A stretch of 26,037 bases of DNA from Pyrobaculum sp. Lineage in GTDB: Archaea; Thermoproteota; Thermoprotei; Thermoproteales; Thermoproteaceae. A model generated the notes under the pieces. That model ran no database searches. It was not told the origin of the DNA and saw only the letters and a program-made list of their open reading frames with translations. This document shows, piece by piece, positions 6,849-14,428 of this stretch. The position numbers and the translations under genes are program-made. Numbering within the stretch: the first letter of the stretch is position 1; every line of letters starts with the position of its first letter. Location of the stretch: positions 1 through 26,037 of the forward strand of contig WYEI01000308.1 in NCBI GenBank assembly GCA_009903905.1, written 5' to 3'.

Positions 6849-7467
6849 GCAACTCGACGAGAGGGAGCTGGAGATTTTGAGGGCCGCGTTGACCTCAGAG
6901 AGATTCTACGGCATCTACAAATCCACGACGATACCTCTGGCGAGCACTTGGAGGATAATCCGCCGCCTCGCCGAGCGCGGCTACGTGGAGTACCACAGCG
7001 GCGACGTGAAGATGACGGAGGCAGGCCTTATCTTGTTAGCGCTACACGACGACGTGGCGCTCAATATATTAGCCAGGAAATACGGCGCCTCCGCGGACGT
7101 TGTGAGGGAGTACCTCGAGTTCGTCTGTAGGAGGCTGGGCAACGCAGACTTCCCGATTCGGTCTCTCGTAGATACCGTGGGCTTATTAGGGCTGGAAACC
7201 TTGAGGGAACTGCGGGGCGCGCCCGTCGAAGGGCTTGCGGTCGATCTGCTGTTCCGGTTCTGTAGAGACTGCGTCGTTGAAATCGACGGATCTGCGTTTA
7301 TCCTAGGCAACAACGGTTTTGTGGCGGCGAGATGCAGGTTCTGTGGAGAAGATGTGCGTAATGAGCTCTATCCTGAATGCCCCCTTGCCAAGGTTCTTTT
7401 CAATTCTTTGAAAATGCGTTTTTTAAAAGCGCTCAAGAATAACTATCATGCAACTAAAAAGACGTGA
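6841..7467 (+). CDS. Winged-helix regulator with paired CxxC motifs, candidate hydrogenase regulator
   Basis: A 208-residue protein. Residues 5-66 look like a winged helix-turn-helix: ERELEILRAALTSERFYGIYKST, then a recognition-helix-like STWRIIRRLAERGYVEY and a wing ending in KMTEAGLILLAL. The C-terminal third has C141-x2-C144 (CRDC) and C165-x2-C168 (CRFC), followed by C180, which could hold zinc or an Fe-S cluster. It overlaps the preceding M52-like gene by 8 nt and its own 3' end contains the whole hynS promoter and overlaps hynS by 20 nt. I infer that it is a DNA-binding sensor of metal or redox state that acts on the palindrome shared by the hydrogenase promoters. The family is not one I can name. 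Confidence 0.7.
   Translation: MCRQLDERELEILRAALTSERFYGIYKSTTIPLASTWRIIRRLAERGYVEYHSGDVKMTEAGLILLALHDDVALNILARKYGASADVVREYLEFVCRRLGNADFPIRSLVDTVGLLGLETLRELRGAPVEGLAVDLLFRFCRDCVVEIDGSAFILGNNGFVAARCRFCGEDVRNELYPECPLAKVLFNSLKMRFLKALKNNYHATKKT
7397..7428 (+). promoter_or_regulatory. hynS promoter with hydrogenase-type palindrome
   Basis: TTTTCA-ATTCTT-TGAAAA (7397-7414), four bases, then a TTTTTTAAAA TATA box (7419-7428), then the hynS ATG at 7448. The palindrome spans -51 to -34 relative to the ATG and the TATA centre is about 24 nt before it, so the mRNA should be leaderless. The promoter lies entirely within the 3' end of the winged-helix gene. This is the most symmetric of the five copies. 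Confidence 0.8.
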
Positions 7468-8776
7468 TTTCCTAAAAGCTTCAGCGTTGGCCTCCGCGTT
7501 GGCCGCGTTGAACTGGAGCGCCTTGACTAAAGCCGCTGGCGAGGCCATAAAGAGCGGCGACATAGGCGTGGTCTGGTTCGAGGCGCAGGACTGCGCCGGC
7601 AACACCACGGCGATAATACAAGCCACCGACCCCTCGTTGGTCGACGTATTGCTGGGCACTACGCCGCTGGTCGGCCCCGGCACGGTCAGGCTCCTCTTCC
7701 ACGAGACCGTCATGCCTGAGTGGGGCACCTACCACGTGACGTCGCCAGCCGACGTCAACAACGAAGAGCTCCTCGGCCACCTGGCGCCGAAGCAGCCGCC
7801 CATCGGCGATGCCATGAAGTTGTTAGACGAAATCGCAGAGGGCAAACACGGTCCCTACGTCTTAGTCCTTGAGGGTAGCTTCCCGCAAGAGTTCGGCGTA
7901 CCGGGTACCAACATATCCACAAAAGGCGGGTATTACTGCGTAGTAGGCCACCGCACCTGCACAGAGTGGCTCAAGAAGCTCCTCCCCAACGCCGTCGCCG
8001 TCGTGGCCGTGGGCAACTGCGCCGCCTACGGAGGCATCCCGGCCAACAAGGTGTTGGAGCCTCCGCCCGGCTTCCAGTACGCCACTTGGTCCCAATCGCC
8101 GACGGGCGCCATAGGCTTCTTCGACGATCCTTTCAGGGGGATAAAGGGCGTGATACACCAGAGCTACTTCCAGCCGGAGGTAGAGCCCTTCCGCAAGTAT
8201 ATAGACGAGGGCGGCGTGCCCGACCTCAAGACCGTGAAACCCGCCGTGGCCGTCCCCGGCTGTCCCGCCAACGGAAACGGCATCATGCGCACGTTGGCGT
8301 TGTTGGTCCTCGTGGCGGCCGGATATCTGGACATCAGCGTGTTGCGCCGCGAGACCTTCCTCGACAAATACGCCAGGCCCAACTTCATCTTCCAGCTGAC
8401 GACGCACGAGCAGTGCCCCAGAGCTGGCTCCTACGCCGCGGGCGATTTTAGGCCAAACCCCGGAGCGGGCGACGGCAAATGCCTATTCGCCGTAGGTTGC
8501 AAAGGGCCTATTTCGAACTGTCCATGGAACAAGGTGGGATGGGTCTCCGGAATCGGCGGGCCGACGAGAACTGGCGGCGTCTGCATCGGCTGTACAATGC
8601 CCGGCTTCACTGACGTATATGAGCCGTTCTACCAGCCGCTTCAATCTCCCAAGCTACCTGCGACGCAGACGCTTGCCGCCGTGGCTGGCGGCGCCGCCCT
8701 GCTGGGCGTCGCAGGCGCCTACTTGGCCACGCGCGGGGTGAAAAAGGAGGAGAAGAAGGAGGGAGAGAAGAAGTAG
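7448..8776 (+). CDS. hynS: [NiFe]-hydrogenase small subunit, Tat-exported, membrane-anchored
   Basis: The 442-residue electron-transferring subunit. The N-terminus has a twin-arginine signal (KRRDFLK, residues 4-10, then an Ala/Leu stretch), and residues about 406-426 form a C-terminal membrane helix before a Lys/Glu tail, so the enzyme faces outward. Distal cluster ligands: H320, C323, C345, C351. Medial cluster ligands: C358, C379, C382. Proximal cluster: C49, C191 (GNCAAYGG) and C272 (PGCPANGN) are present, but the second Cys of the usual ExCTGC motif is Asn52 (QDCAGN). It starts a hynS-isp1-isp2-hynL array, the order known from Isp-type enzymes such as that of Thiocapsa. Family assignment is firm; I suspect the crenarchaeal branch of group 1. 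Confidence 0.95.
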   Translation: MQLKRRDFLKASALASALAALNWSALTKAAGEAIKSGDIGVVWFEAQDCAGNTTAIIQATDPSLVDVLLGTTPLVGPGTVRLLFHETVMPEWGTYHVTSPADVNNEELLGHLAPKQPPIGDAMKLLDEIAEGKHGPYVLVLEGSFPQEFGVPGTNISTKGGYYCVVGHRTCTEWLKKLLPNAVAVVAVGNCAAYGGIPANKVLEPPPGFQYATWSQSPTGAIGFFDDPFRGIKGVIHQSYFQPEVEPFRKYIDEGGVPDLKTVKPAVAVPGCPANGNGIMRTLALLVLVAAGYLDISVLRRETFLDKYARPNFIFQLTTHEQCPRAGSYAAGDFRPNPGAGDGKCLFAVGCKGPISNCPWNKVGWVSGIGGPTRTGGVCIGCTMPGFTDVYEPFYQPLQSPKLPATQTLAAVAGGAALLGVAGAYLATRGVKKEEKKEGEKK

Positions 8777-8778
8777 CT

Positions 8779-9549
8779 ATGGATCTGTATCAGCTGGCTG
8801 TATTTGTGCTTTTTCCTTTGGCGCTGTATATTTTCGCATTCGGCACGGCCTATAGAATCTTCAGGTACGTCTTCCTCTATGAAAAGGGGGTGTACGTGCC
8901 GAGGGGGAGAGGTGCTGGACATGCTATTAAGGAGCTTGTCATGACGTTCCTACGTCCTATAATATTCGCCTTTAGAACCAACCCAGTTGAGGCTTTTGCC
9001 GGTCTTGTGGCTCTTCACTTCGTCGGCTTGATACTACTAGTATTTCTGTTGGCCCAGCACATAGCTTATCTAGAGTACCTTATACCGTTCTACGGCGTAT
9101 TACGACCTCTTGCCATACCCATAAGCTCCACCACCGGCGCAATACAAGTAACAACGCCTACTGGATATGTGCAACGTGTAGAGTCGATCTGGGGCCCGCT
9201 TACCGTAATATTAAATGGAGATGTATTGACGGTATTTGCACTAATCGGCATCGTGTATAAAATGGTAGAAAAATTAGTGGACAAGCTGTGGCACAAAAGC
9301 AAGAGGGTGAGAATAGGCGATTTGCTGATATGGCCCCTCCTGTTTGCCATCGTTGTAACTGGGTGGCTTGCCGCGCATCACTACCCGCCTGGAGTTGATT
9401 CGTACATGTTTGTGCTAGGTCTTCACATAGCGAGCGCCGCTACCTTTGTCGCCGTGTGGCCTTTCACGAAGTACTTCCACTTCTTGTGGGGGTACTGGTA
9501 CGGCAAACTGCACGAGTGGTACGACCTAGCCCTAAAGCGGGGGGCCTGA
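8779..9549 (+). CDS. isp1: Isp1: NarI/DsrM-like membrane cytochrome b subunit
   Basis: A 256-residue integral membrane protein with about five helices (roughly residues 3-30, 68-97, 140-162, 180-202, 206-232) and a NarI/DsrM-like layout. Histidines placed in or next to helices (LHFVG, AQHIAY, AAHHYPP, GLHIAS) could bind one or two b hemes. Established knowledge: in Isp-type hydrogenases Isp1 links the small subunit to the membrane and passes electrons across or into it. It begins two bases after the hynS stop and has no promoter of its own, so it depends on the hynS transcript. Codon use is more A/T-rich than in hynS. Confidence 0.85.
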   Translation: MDLYQLAVFVLFPLALYIFAFGTAYRIFRYVFLYEKGVYVPRGRGAGHAIKELVMTFLRPIIFAFRTNPVEAFAGLVALHFVGLILLVFLLAQHIAYLEYLIPFYGVLRPLAIPISSTTGAIQVTTPTGYVQRVESIWGPLTVILNGDVLTVFALIGIVYKMVEKLVDKLWHKSKRVRIGDLLIWPLLFAIVVTGWLAAHHYPPGVDSYMFVLGLHIASAATFVAVWPFTKYFHFLWGYWYGKLHEWYDLALKRGA

Positions 9550-9551
9550 CC

Positions 9552-9582
9552 TTTTCAGCCAACTGAAAGTACTTTTTTTAAG
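9552..9582 (+). promoter_or_regulatory. isp2 promoter with hydrogenase-type palindrome
   Basis: TTTTCA-GCCAAC-TGAAAG (9552-9569), three bases, then a TTTTTTTAAG TATA box (9573-9582), then the isp2 ATG at 9602. The palindrome spans -50 to -33. The isp1-isp2 gap is 52 nt and is nearly all promoter, so isp2 can be transcribed separately from hynS-isp1. Confidence 0.8.
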
Positions 9583-9601
9583 ATAGCGAAAGAGACGATC
9601 C

Positions 9602-10891
9602 ATGCAACTTCAGCTTCCCAAGCTCAATCCAGTGACGCTTCACTACTTCGAAAATTGCGTAGGTTGCGGCGCCTGTGCGCTTTCCTGTCCCTATTTCTAC
9701 GTAGACGAAAAGTATGCACCGGTTGAAAAGGCCGAAATTTTGCGCCAGATGCTGAGGAAGAAGTACACCCTCGCTGGTAAGCTACTAGGCCCCTTGGTGG
9801 GTGCTAAGATGCCTAAGTCAGAGGATAAATTATGGGAGTACCTCGAGTATGCGTATAGATGCACTAATTGTGGCCACTGCTACGTGGCGTGTCCACACGG
9901 CATTGATAGCGGCGCCATGGTGCGTTTATTGAGGCAGACCCTCTATAAAGCTGAAGTAGCCCCTACATTGATGCGCAACTTCGCCCAGTTTGAAGGCGAG
10001 GGATTGTACCTGAGCCACCCCGCTATTAAAAGTATGTGGGAAGAGTTCCTAAAGGCAGCCGAGGCGCCGGTTGGGAAAAAGGGCGCGCGGGTGCTGTTTC
10101 TAGTAACCGTCATGGACCTTGTTCTTATGAGAGACGCCGTCTTCAACACGATCAAGATCTTGAAGAAGGTAGGTGAGGATTTCACGCTTCCAGAGAGGCC
10201 GCTGGGCGTGCGGCCTCCCATCGGTACTGTGGTGGGGGACCCCCACGCTGTGAAGAAAGTTATTACCGACATAGTCTCTTACATCGAGACGCTTTCGCCA
10301 CAGATTGTGATGACGATAGATGGCGGCTTCGTCTATCCTAACCTTAGGTTTGAGGCTACTAACGTACTCAAGAAGAAGTTCAGCTTCAAGGTTTTACACA
10401 TCTCCGAGCTGTTGGCTGAGTACCTCCGCGAAAATAAATTGAAACTGAAGAAGCTTGACATTGCCACTACATGGCATGATCCGTGTCAACTTGGAAGGCG
10501 GGGAGGCGTTTTTGAAGAGCCCCGGATCGTGTTAGAGAACTTTACAAACTTCAGAGATATGCCGCACAACAGACAGAACTCGATATGTTGCGGCGGCGGA
10601 GGCGGCATGGGGTGTCTACTTGAGGAGGAGCACATGGCGATGTCAAAGTTGCTGGGGGTAGACATATGGAGTTCGTTGAGCGAGCGGGAGAAGAATTTTA
10701 TTAAACGCAGTGAGGCGGCATACTACAAAGCCATAGAAAGGAAGATGGAGGACGTGAAGAAAAGCGGTGCGAAGGTGGTGGTGACCGCTTGTCCTGTGTG
10801 TATAGCTACAATAGCGAGGGGGGCAAAGCTATATGGCGTTAATGTGGAGGTTGATCACTTGGTGAATTTAGTCGCCAAGGCGCTGGAATAG
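9602..10891 (+). CDS. isp2: Isp2: HdrD/DsrK-like iron-sulfur protein
   Basis: A 429-residue cytoplasmic-type Fe-S protein. Two ferredoxin-like [4Fe-4S] motifs are at C19-x2-C22-x2-C25-x3-C29 and C87-x2-C90-x2-C93-x3-C97. The C-terminal CCG domain has C295 (DPCQLG), C329-C330 (CCGGGGG) and C397-x2-C400 (CPVC), the pattern that binds the non-cubane cluster in HdrB/HdrD and DsrK. The first CCG domain (about 160-260) has no cysteine and is degenerate, as in DsrK-like proteins. With Isp1 it would form an HdrED/DsrMK-like module that moves electrons between the hydrogenase, the quinone pool and perhaps a cytoplasmic disulfide or other acceptor. The leaderless ATG follows its own promoter. Confidence 0.9.
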   Translation: MQLQLPKLNPVTLHYFENCVGCGACALSCPYFYVDEKYAPVEKAEILRQMLRKKYTLAGKLLGPLVGAKMPKSEDKLWEYLEYAYRCTNCGHCYVACPHGIDSGAMVRLLRQTLYKAEVAPTLMRNFAQFEGEGLYLSHPAIKSMWEEFLKAAEAPVGKKGARVLFLVTVMDLVLMRDAVFNTIKILKKVGEDFTLPERPLGVRPPIGTVVGDPHAVKKVITDIVSYIETLSPQIVMTIDGGFVYPNLRFEATNVLKKKFSFKVLHISELLAEYLRENKLKLKKLDIATTWHDPCQLGRRGGVFEEPRIVLENFTNFRDMPHNRQNSICCGGGGGMGCLLEEEHMAMSKLLGVDIWSSLSEREKNFIKRSEAAYYKAIERKMEDVKKSGAKVVVTACPVCIATIARGAKLYGVNVEVDHLVNLVAKALE

Positions 10892-10893
10892 AC

Positions 10894-10924
10894 TTTTCAC
10901 AGTAGTGGAAAGCCATTTTTTAAA
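10894..10924 (+). promoter_or_regulatory. hynL promoter with hydrogenase-type palindrome
   Basis: TTTTCA-CAGTAG-TGGAAA (10894-10911), then CATTTTTTAAAG with the TATA box at 10916-10924, then the hynL ATG at 10945. The palindrome spans -51 to -34. The 53-nt isp2-hynL gap is almost entirely promoter, giving the large subunit its own start. Confidence 0.8.
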
Positions 10925-10944
10925 GGCCATCATATACCTTTGAC

Positions 10945-12861
10945 ATGTCCATTAAACTCTGGATCGACCCAATCACCCGTATAGAGGGACACCTCGCACT
11001 TTACGCCGAAGTAGACAGCACGACAAGGGCCGTCTCCAATGCTCACACGACGGTCATGATGTTCCGCGGCTTCGAGGTTTTTCTAAGGGGGAGGCCGCCG
11101 GAGGACGCCATACACATAACCTCCAGAACCTGCGGAGTCTGCGGCGCCGCCCACGCCAACGCCTCCACGCGTGCCTGCGACGCCGCGGCCGGCATGACGC
11201 CGCTCCCCATGGGGAACGTCTTGAGGAACTTGGCCTACGCCATGACAGACTACACATACGACCACTCCATAATACTCAATATGCTCGAGGGGCCCGATTA
11301 CAGCGAGGCCATAGTCAGCAAGCTGACGCCCTCGGTGTGGCAGACGGCGCAACAGACCCCCGCCAACTACTCCAGCATACACGGCTATCGCACCATCGCC
11401 GACATAATGAGGGATCTCAACCCCATACAGGGGAGGATATGGCAACTGACAGTGAAGCACCAACGCATAGCGAGGGAGGCCGGCGTGTTGATCTACGGAC
11501 GCCACTCCCACCCCTCTACGTTGATACCAGCTGGTATATCCACCGACGTAACCTTACTGGCTTCGCTTCTTCAGGAATACTACACCCGTCTCTCCCTACT
11601 TACCGCGTGGGCGAAATTCGTCTGGGCCATCTGGCAGGATCTCTATGAGTTCTTTAGAGACCATGTCTCCACCCCCGACGGACAGAGCTACGCGTTGACG
11701 CAGGGCAAGACCCACGACCCGCCTGTGATGCTCGCCGGCGGCTGGGCCGACGATCCCGAAATATACAGTAACATAACCGACGAAGCAGGAAGCGATTGGA
11801 AACAGCTCTACGCTCTGTTGGACAAGGCCTACAACGCCAGATGGGAGAAGCCGGGCTTCGCCATAGGCCACGAAATATATAGCAAAAACCCCACCGAGAT
11901 TCAGCTAGGCTATCTAGAGTTCGCCGACTCCTCCTTCTACGAAGATTGGGTAAAGGCCAACGTGGCTCCTCCTTATGGTTGGCTCAAAGAAGACCCGTTA
12001 GGAAGGCCGTTGGCGTATGGTAATGACGCCCTCCTTAAGTACCACATGTGGAACAGGACCACGATCCCTAAGCCGGGTGCGATTAACTTTGCCGAGAAGT
12101 ATACCTGGGCCGCGGAGCCTAGGCTTATGCTTAAAGACGGCAGAATTACGCCCATAGAGACTGGGCCGATTTCGCAACTATGGCTTGATACGCTTCATGC
12201 AACAAAAGTCGAGGTGGATGGGCATAGGGCTTGGGAAAGCAATGGGAGCCAGCTGAAGGTTCATCTGCCAGGGGGTACTGTTAATCCCGACTTACCCGAG
12301 GGGACCTACGGCGAGTTGACAATAACTTGGAATTTGCCAAAGTACTCCACCACCATGGAAAGACTTTTGGCAAGAGCCGTCCACCTTGCGTTGGTGGTCT
12401 CGCTAGCCTGGGCCAACTTGCTCTACGGCTTGCGTCTCGTAAGCGCCGGGAAAGTCCAGACCTCAAGACCGTGGTCTTTCGGAAAGTGGCCTTCGTTTAG
12501 TTATTCGTTTGGGTGGTGGCAGGTGCCAAGAGGCAATTGTATGCACTGGTTGGTTCAGCAGAACGGGAGGATCGTAAACTACCAGTACGAGGCTCCCACT
12601 ACGCCGAACGTCAGTCCACAAAACGCAAGATGCACCGACCCGTGGAAGGGCCAATGCAGAGGACCCTTCGAGATGTCGGTCATCAACAGTAAAGTCACTG
12701 AAGAGGTTCCGCCAGATCAGTGGACAGGACTCGATTTCGTTAGGGCGATCCGTAGCTTCGACCCATGTCTGGCCTGCGCTGTACACTTCGAGGCTAAGGG
12801 GGAGGGCGGACGCGTCTACAACGTCATTGAAAAAGTTATATGGAACGCTTGCTCGTTGTAG
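10945..12861 (+). CDS. hynL: [NiFe]-hydrogenase large (catalytic) subunit
   Basis: The 638-residue subunit carrying the NiFe(CN)2CO centre. The L1 motif RIEGHL is at residues 12-17 and the N-terminal Cys pair is C63 and C66 (RTCGVCGAAHA). The C-terminal pair is C608 and C611 in DPCLACAVH. The maturation protease should cut after H614, removing a 24-residue tail that ends NACSL; the usual group 1 tail is about 15 residues, so this one is long. It has no signal peptide and would be carried out with HynS by the Tat system. It is separated from hynS by isp1-isp2 and has its own promoter. The next gene, its protease, overlaps it by 22 nt, so processing enzyme and substrate are coupled. Confidence 0.96.
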   Translation: MSIKLWIDPITRIEGHLALYAEVDSTTRAVSNAHTTVMMFRGFEVFLRGRPPEDAIHITSRTCGVCGAAHANASTRACDAAAGMTPLPMGNVLRNLAYAMTDYTYDHSIILNMLEGPDYSEAIVSKLTPSVWQTAQQTPANYSSIHGYRTIADIMRDLNPIQGRIWQLTVKHQRIAREAGVLIYGRHSHPSTLIPAGISTDVTLLASLLQEYYTRLSLLTAWAKFVWAIWQDLYEFFRDHVSTPDGQSYALTQGKTHDPPVMLAGGWADDPEIYSNITDEAGSDWKQLYALLDKAYNARWEKPGFAIGHEIYSKNPTEIQLGYLEFADSSFYEDWVKANVAPPYGWLKEDPLGRPLAYGNDALLKYHMWNRTTIPKPGAINFAEKYTWAAEPRLMLKDGRITPIETGPISQLWLDTLHATKVEVDGHRAWESNGSQLKVHLPGGTVNPDLPEGTYGELTITWNLPKYSTTMERLLARAVHLALVVSLAWANLLYGLRLVSAGKVQTSRPWSFGKWPSFSYSFGWWQVPRGNCMHWLVQQNGRIVNYQYEAPTTPNVSPQNARCTDPWKGQCRGPFEMSVINSKVTEEVPPDQWTGLDFVRAIRSFDPCLACAVHFEAKGEGGRVYNVIEKVIWNACSL

Positions 12862-13352
12862 GACTGGGCAACCCCATATACGGCGACGACGGTTTTGGCT
12901 CTTGTCTTGCTCAATATCTTTCTCTTTCCAACTCATTTATCCTTGATGGCGACGCTCACGGGATGGGGATACTCGGCAATCTGGTTGATTACGACGTCTT
13001 GGTGTTTCTCGATATTGATGTGAAACTGCCGCCAGGCGCCGTGGCGGTAGAGAGGATAGAAGGTTCTCTTACGGTATCCGAGACGAGGCTGGTAGATGCG
13101 CACAGAATGCCGCCTTCTCTCTTAGTGGGTTATCTGAGGGCTATGGGTAAAAACCCTAAAGCCTATCTAATAGCTGTAGGTCCCAAAAGTCTTGAGCCTT
13201 TGGCCCCGGTGTCGCGTGAGGTCGTAGAGGCGGCCCCTCTGGTTGTCGCAGAGCTGAGGAGGAAACTGGCCGAGTTTGGATATGAGCTGGTGGTGGAGGG
13301 TGATATTAAAAAAGGAATAGAAGAGTGCTATAAACGTGTCCTCCGTACGTGA
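12840..13352 (+). CDS. hynD: Hydrogenase maturation protease (peptidase M52)
   Basis: A 170-residue endopeptidase that would cut the C-terminal tail of HynL once nickel is in place. The family signature GLGNPIYGDDGFG is at residues 8-20, with D16/D17 at the position of the nickel-sensing acidic residue; the second ligand is in FLDID (D58) and the third is H88 (VDAHRM). These match the Glu16/Asp62/His93 triad of HybD. The ATG lies within the last codons of hynL (22-nt overlap), and the 3' end overlaps the following small gene by 17 nt. This makes it the likely functional protease, in contrast to the ligand-less relative at 6372. The gene symbol is by analogy. Confidence 0.92.
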   Translation: MERLLVVGLGNPIYGDDGFGSCLAQYLSLSNSFILDGDAHGMGILGNLVDYDVLVFLDIDVKLPPGAVAVERIEGSLTVSETRLVDAHRMPPSLLVGYLRAMGKNPKAYLIAVGPKSLEPLAPVSREVVEAAPLVVAELRRKLAEFGYELVVEGDIKKGIEECYKRVLRT

Positions 13353-13593
13353 TTTAACAGAGCTTTTGAAAGCTCTAAGAGAGCTGAGGACAGCCGTGGA
13401 TCAGTTCTTAAGACCTGTTGAAGAGTTAAGAAGCTCTCTGGTGGAGCCTGTGGCTAAGTCTCTTGAAGACGAATTCAAAAAGACCTTAGGCTCGGTTCTC
13501 TACAGCCGCTTAATAGATCTTGGAAGAGCTAGGGAGCTTTCCAATGTAGATCCCGAGGAGCTTAAGGAGAAGATAAGGAGACATTTCTCATGA
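13336..13593 (+). CDS. Small helical protein of unknown function in the hydrogenase operon
   Basis: I do not recognise this 85-residue protein. It is almost wholly helical and charged (LTELLKALRELRTAVDQFL, VEPVAKSLEDEFKKTL), without cysteine or histidine, so it is unlikely to bind metal and could be a dimerising or scaffold protein. The GTG start at 13336 overlaps the protease gene by 17 nt; there is no ATG in frame before the conserved-looking part. Its TGA overlaps the ATG of the next gene (ATGA at 13590-13593), so the three genes after hynL form one coupled unit. By position, a chaperone or assembly factor for HynS/HynL is possible. Confidence 0.65.
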   Translation: MSSVRDLTELLKALRELRTAVDQFLRPVEELRSSLVEPVAKSLEDEFKKTLGSVLYSRLIDLGRARELSNVDPEELKEKIRRHFS

Positions 13594-14189
13594 TATACGG
13601 CATTTCTTACGTCTATTGGCTGATCTACGGCTCTAGCCTAGATCTTCCTGCGATCTTGGGGAGGCTTGTGGGACTTGGGTATGAGGTTGGACGCGTCGGT
13701 TATAGGGAGGGCGTCGTCTACCTAGATCCTCTCCCCGGCGGCTACGCCGCACGGAGGGTTTATGAGGATGGCGTCGTCTATCTTCTTGCAGATCTCCAAA
13801 GAGGCGCTCTTGGCGTCTTTGGCGAGGGCTACGACCTGCTCAATAGAGGAGTTGCCGACGTATCTCGGGCGTTGATAGAGTTGTCTATGCCGGAGCCTCC
13901 AAGAGCTGAGTTGCACATATCTTTTGGCCTTAGAGGTAGCGACTGTAGGAAAGAAAAGATCTCTTTTTCTGGTATCGAATTTGTGAAGACAGGTCTCGTC
14001 TTGATACACGGGGAACCTCAAGGAGGCGAGGGCATGTTCGTCTCGGTAACGCCTATGGGGAAGGATCGGTATATGACCTATTTGATGGTAGGCGGCGGCT
14101 GGCAGTATGTGGTATCTCACATGAAAAGGATAGGAGATATTTTGAACTCCTTGGTAAACTACTTCATCTGCGACCCACAGACGGTATAG
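13590..14189 (+). CDS. Unknown 199-residue protein in the hydrogenase operon
   Basis: I do not recognise this protein. It begins MIYGISYVYWLIYG, has a beta-rich middle (EGVVYLDPLPGGYAARRVYEDGVVYLL split by Gly/Pro turns) and a C-terminal half with HISFGLRGSDCRKE and VLIHGEPQGGEG. There are only two cysteines (DCRKE; ICDPQ near the end) and no metal motif. It is soluble by composition. It is the last gene of the hynL-protease-small gene unit, joined to the previous one by an ATGA overlap, and is followed by a possible 3' hairpin at 14191-14205. A hydrogenase assembly role is inferred only from coupling. Confidence 0.65.
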   Translation: MIYGISYVYWLIYGSSLDLPAILGRLVGLGYEVGRVGYREGVVYLDPLPGGYAARRVYEDGVVYLLADLQRGALGVFGEGYDLLNRGVADVSRALIELSMPEPPRAELHISFGLRGSDCRKEKISFSGIEFVKTGLVLIHGEPQGGEGMFVSVTPMGKDRYMTYLMVGGGWQYVVSHMKRIGDILNSLVNYFICDPQTV

Positions 14190-14428
14190 ACTCAAACTAG
14201 TTGAGACGTTAGGCTAACTGTGATAGCTAATCTCGAAGTAGGTATTATAACATATATCAAGTTTAATACTGCTTTTGAAAAGAAAGAGTAACGCTGGAAG
14301 GGCGTTTAAGACAGGCGATGTCTGGTCCTTTTCGCCTCACGACGTACTGTGGACAGCAGGTCTTTTGAGTATTGCATGTTTTCAGGTATATGGAATAAAT
14401 GTATTTATTTGGGAGTCAGGGGTATGGC
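14190..14428 (+). other. Intergenic region ahead of hypD
   Basis: About 240 nt without a supported gene. At the left end CTCAA-ACTAG-TTGAG (14191-14205) directly follows the TAG of the previous gene and could form a short 3' hairpin. A second TATA-like stretch, GTTTAATAC, is at about 14260-14268, but no convincing gene follows it; the open frame from a TTG at 14275 runs out of phase into hypD and looks like a shadow. The right end is the hypD promoter. Confidence 0.45.
14379..14409 (+). promoter_or_regulatory. hypD promoter with hydrogenase-type palindrome
   Basis: TTTTCA-GGTATA-TGGAAT (14379-14396), five bases, then a TATTTATT TATA box (14402-14409). By analogy with hynS, isp2, hynL and hypA, transcription should start at the ATG at 14429, which is 50 nt from the start of the palindrome and about 24 nt from the TATA centre. 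This supports a leaderless hypD start upstream of the one suggested by family length. Confidence 0.7.
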
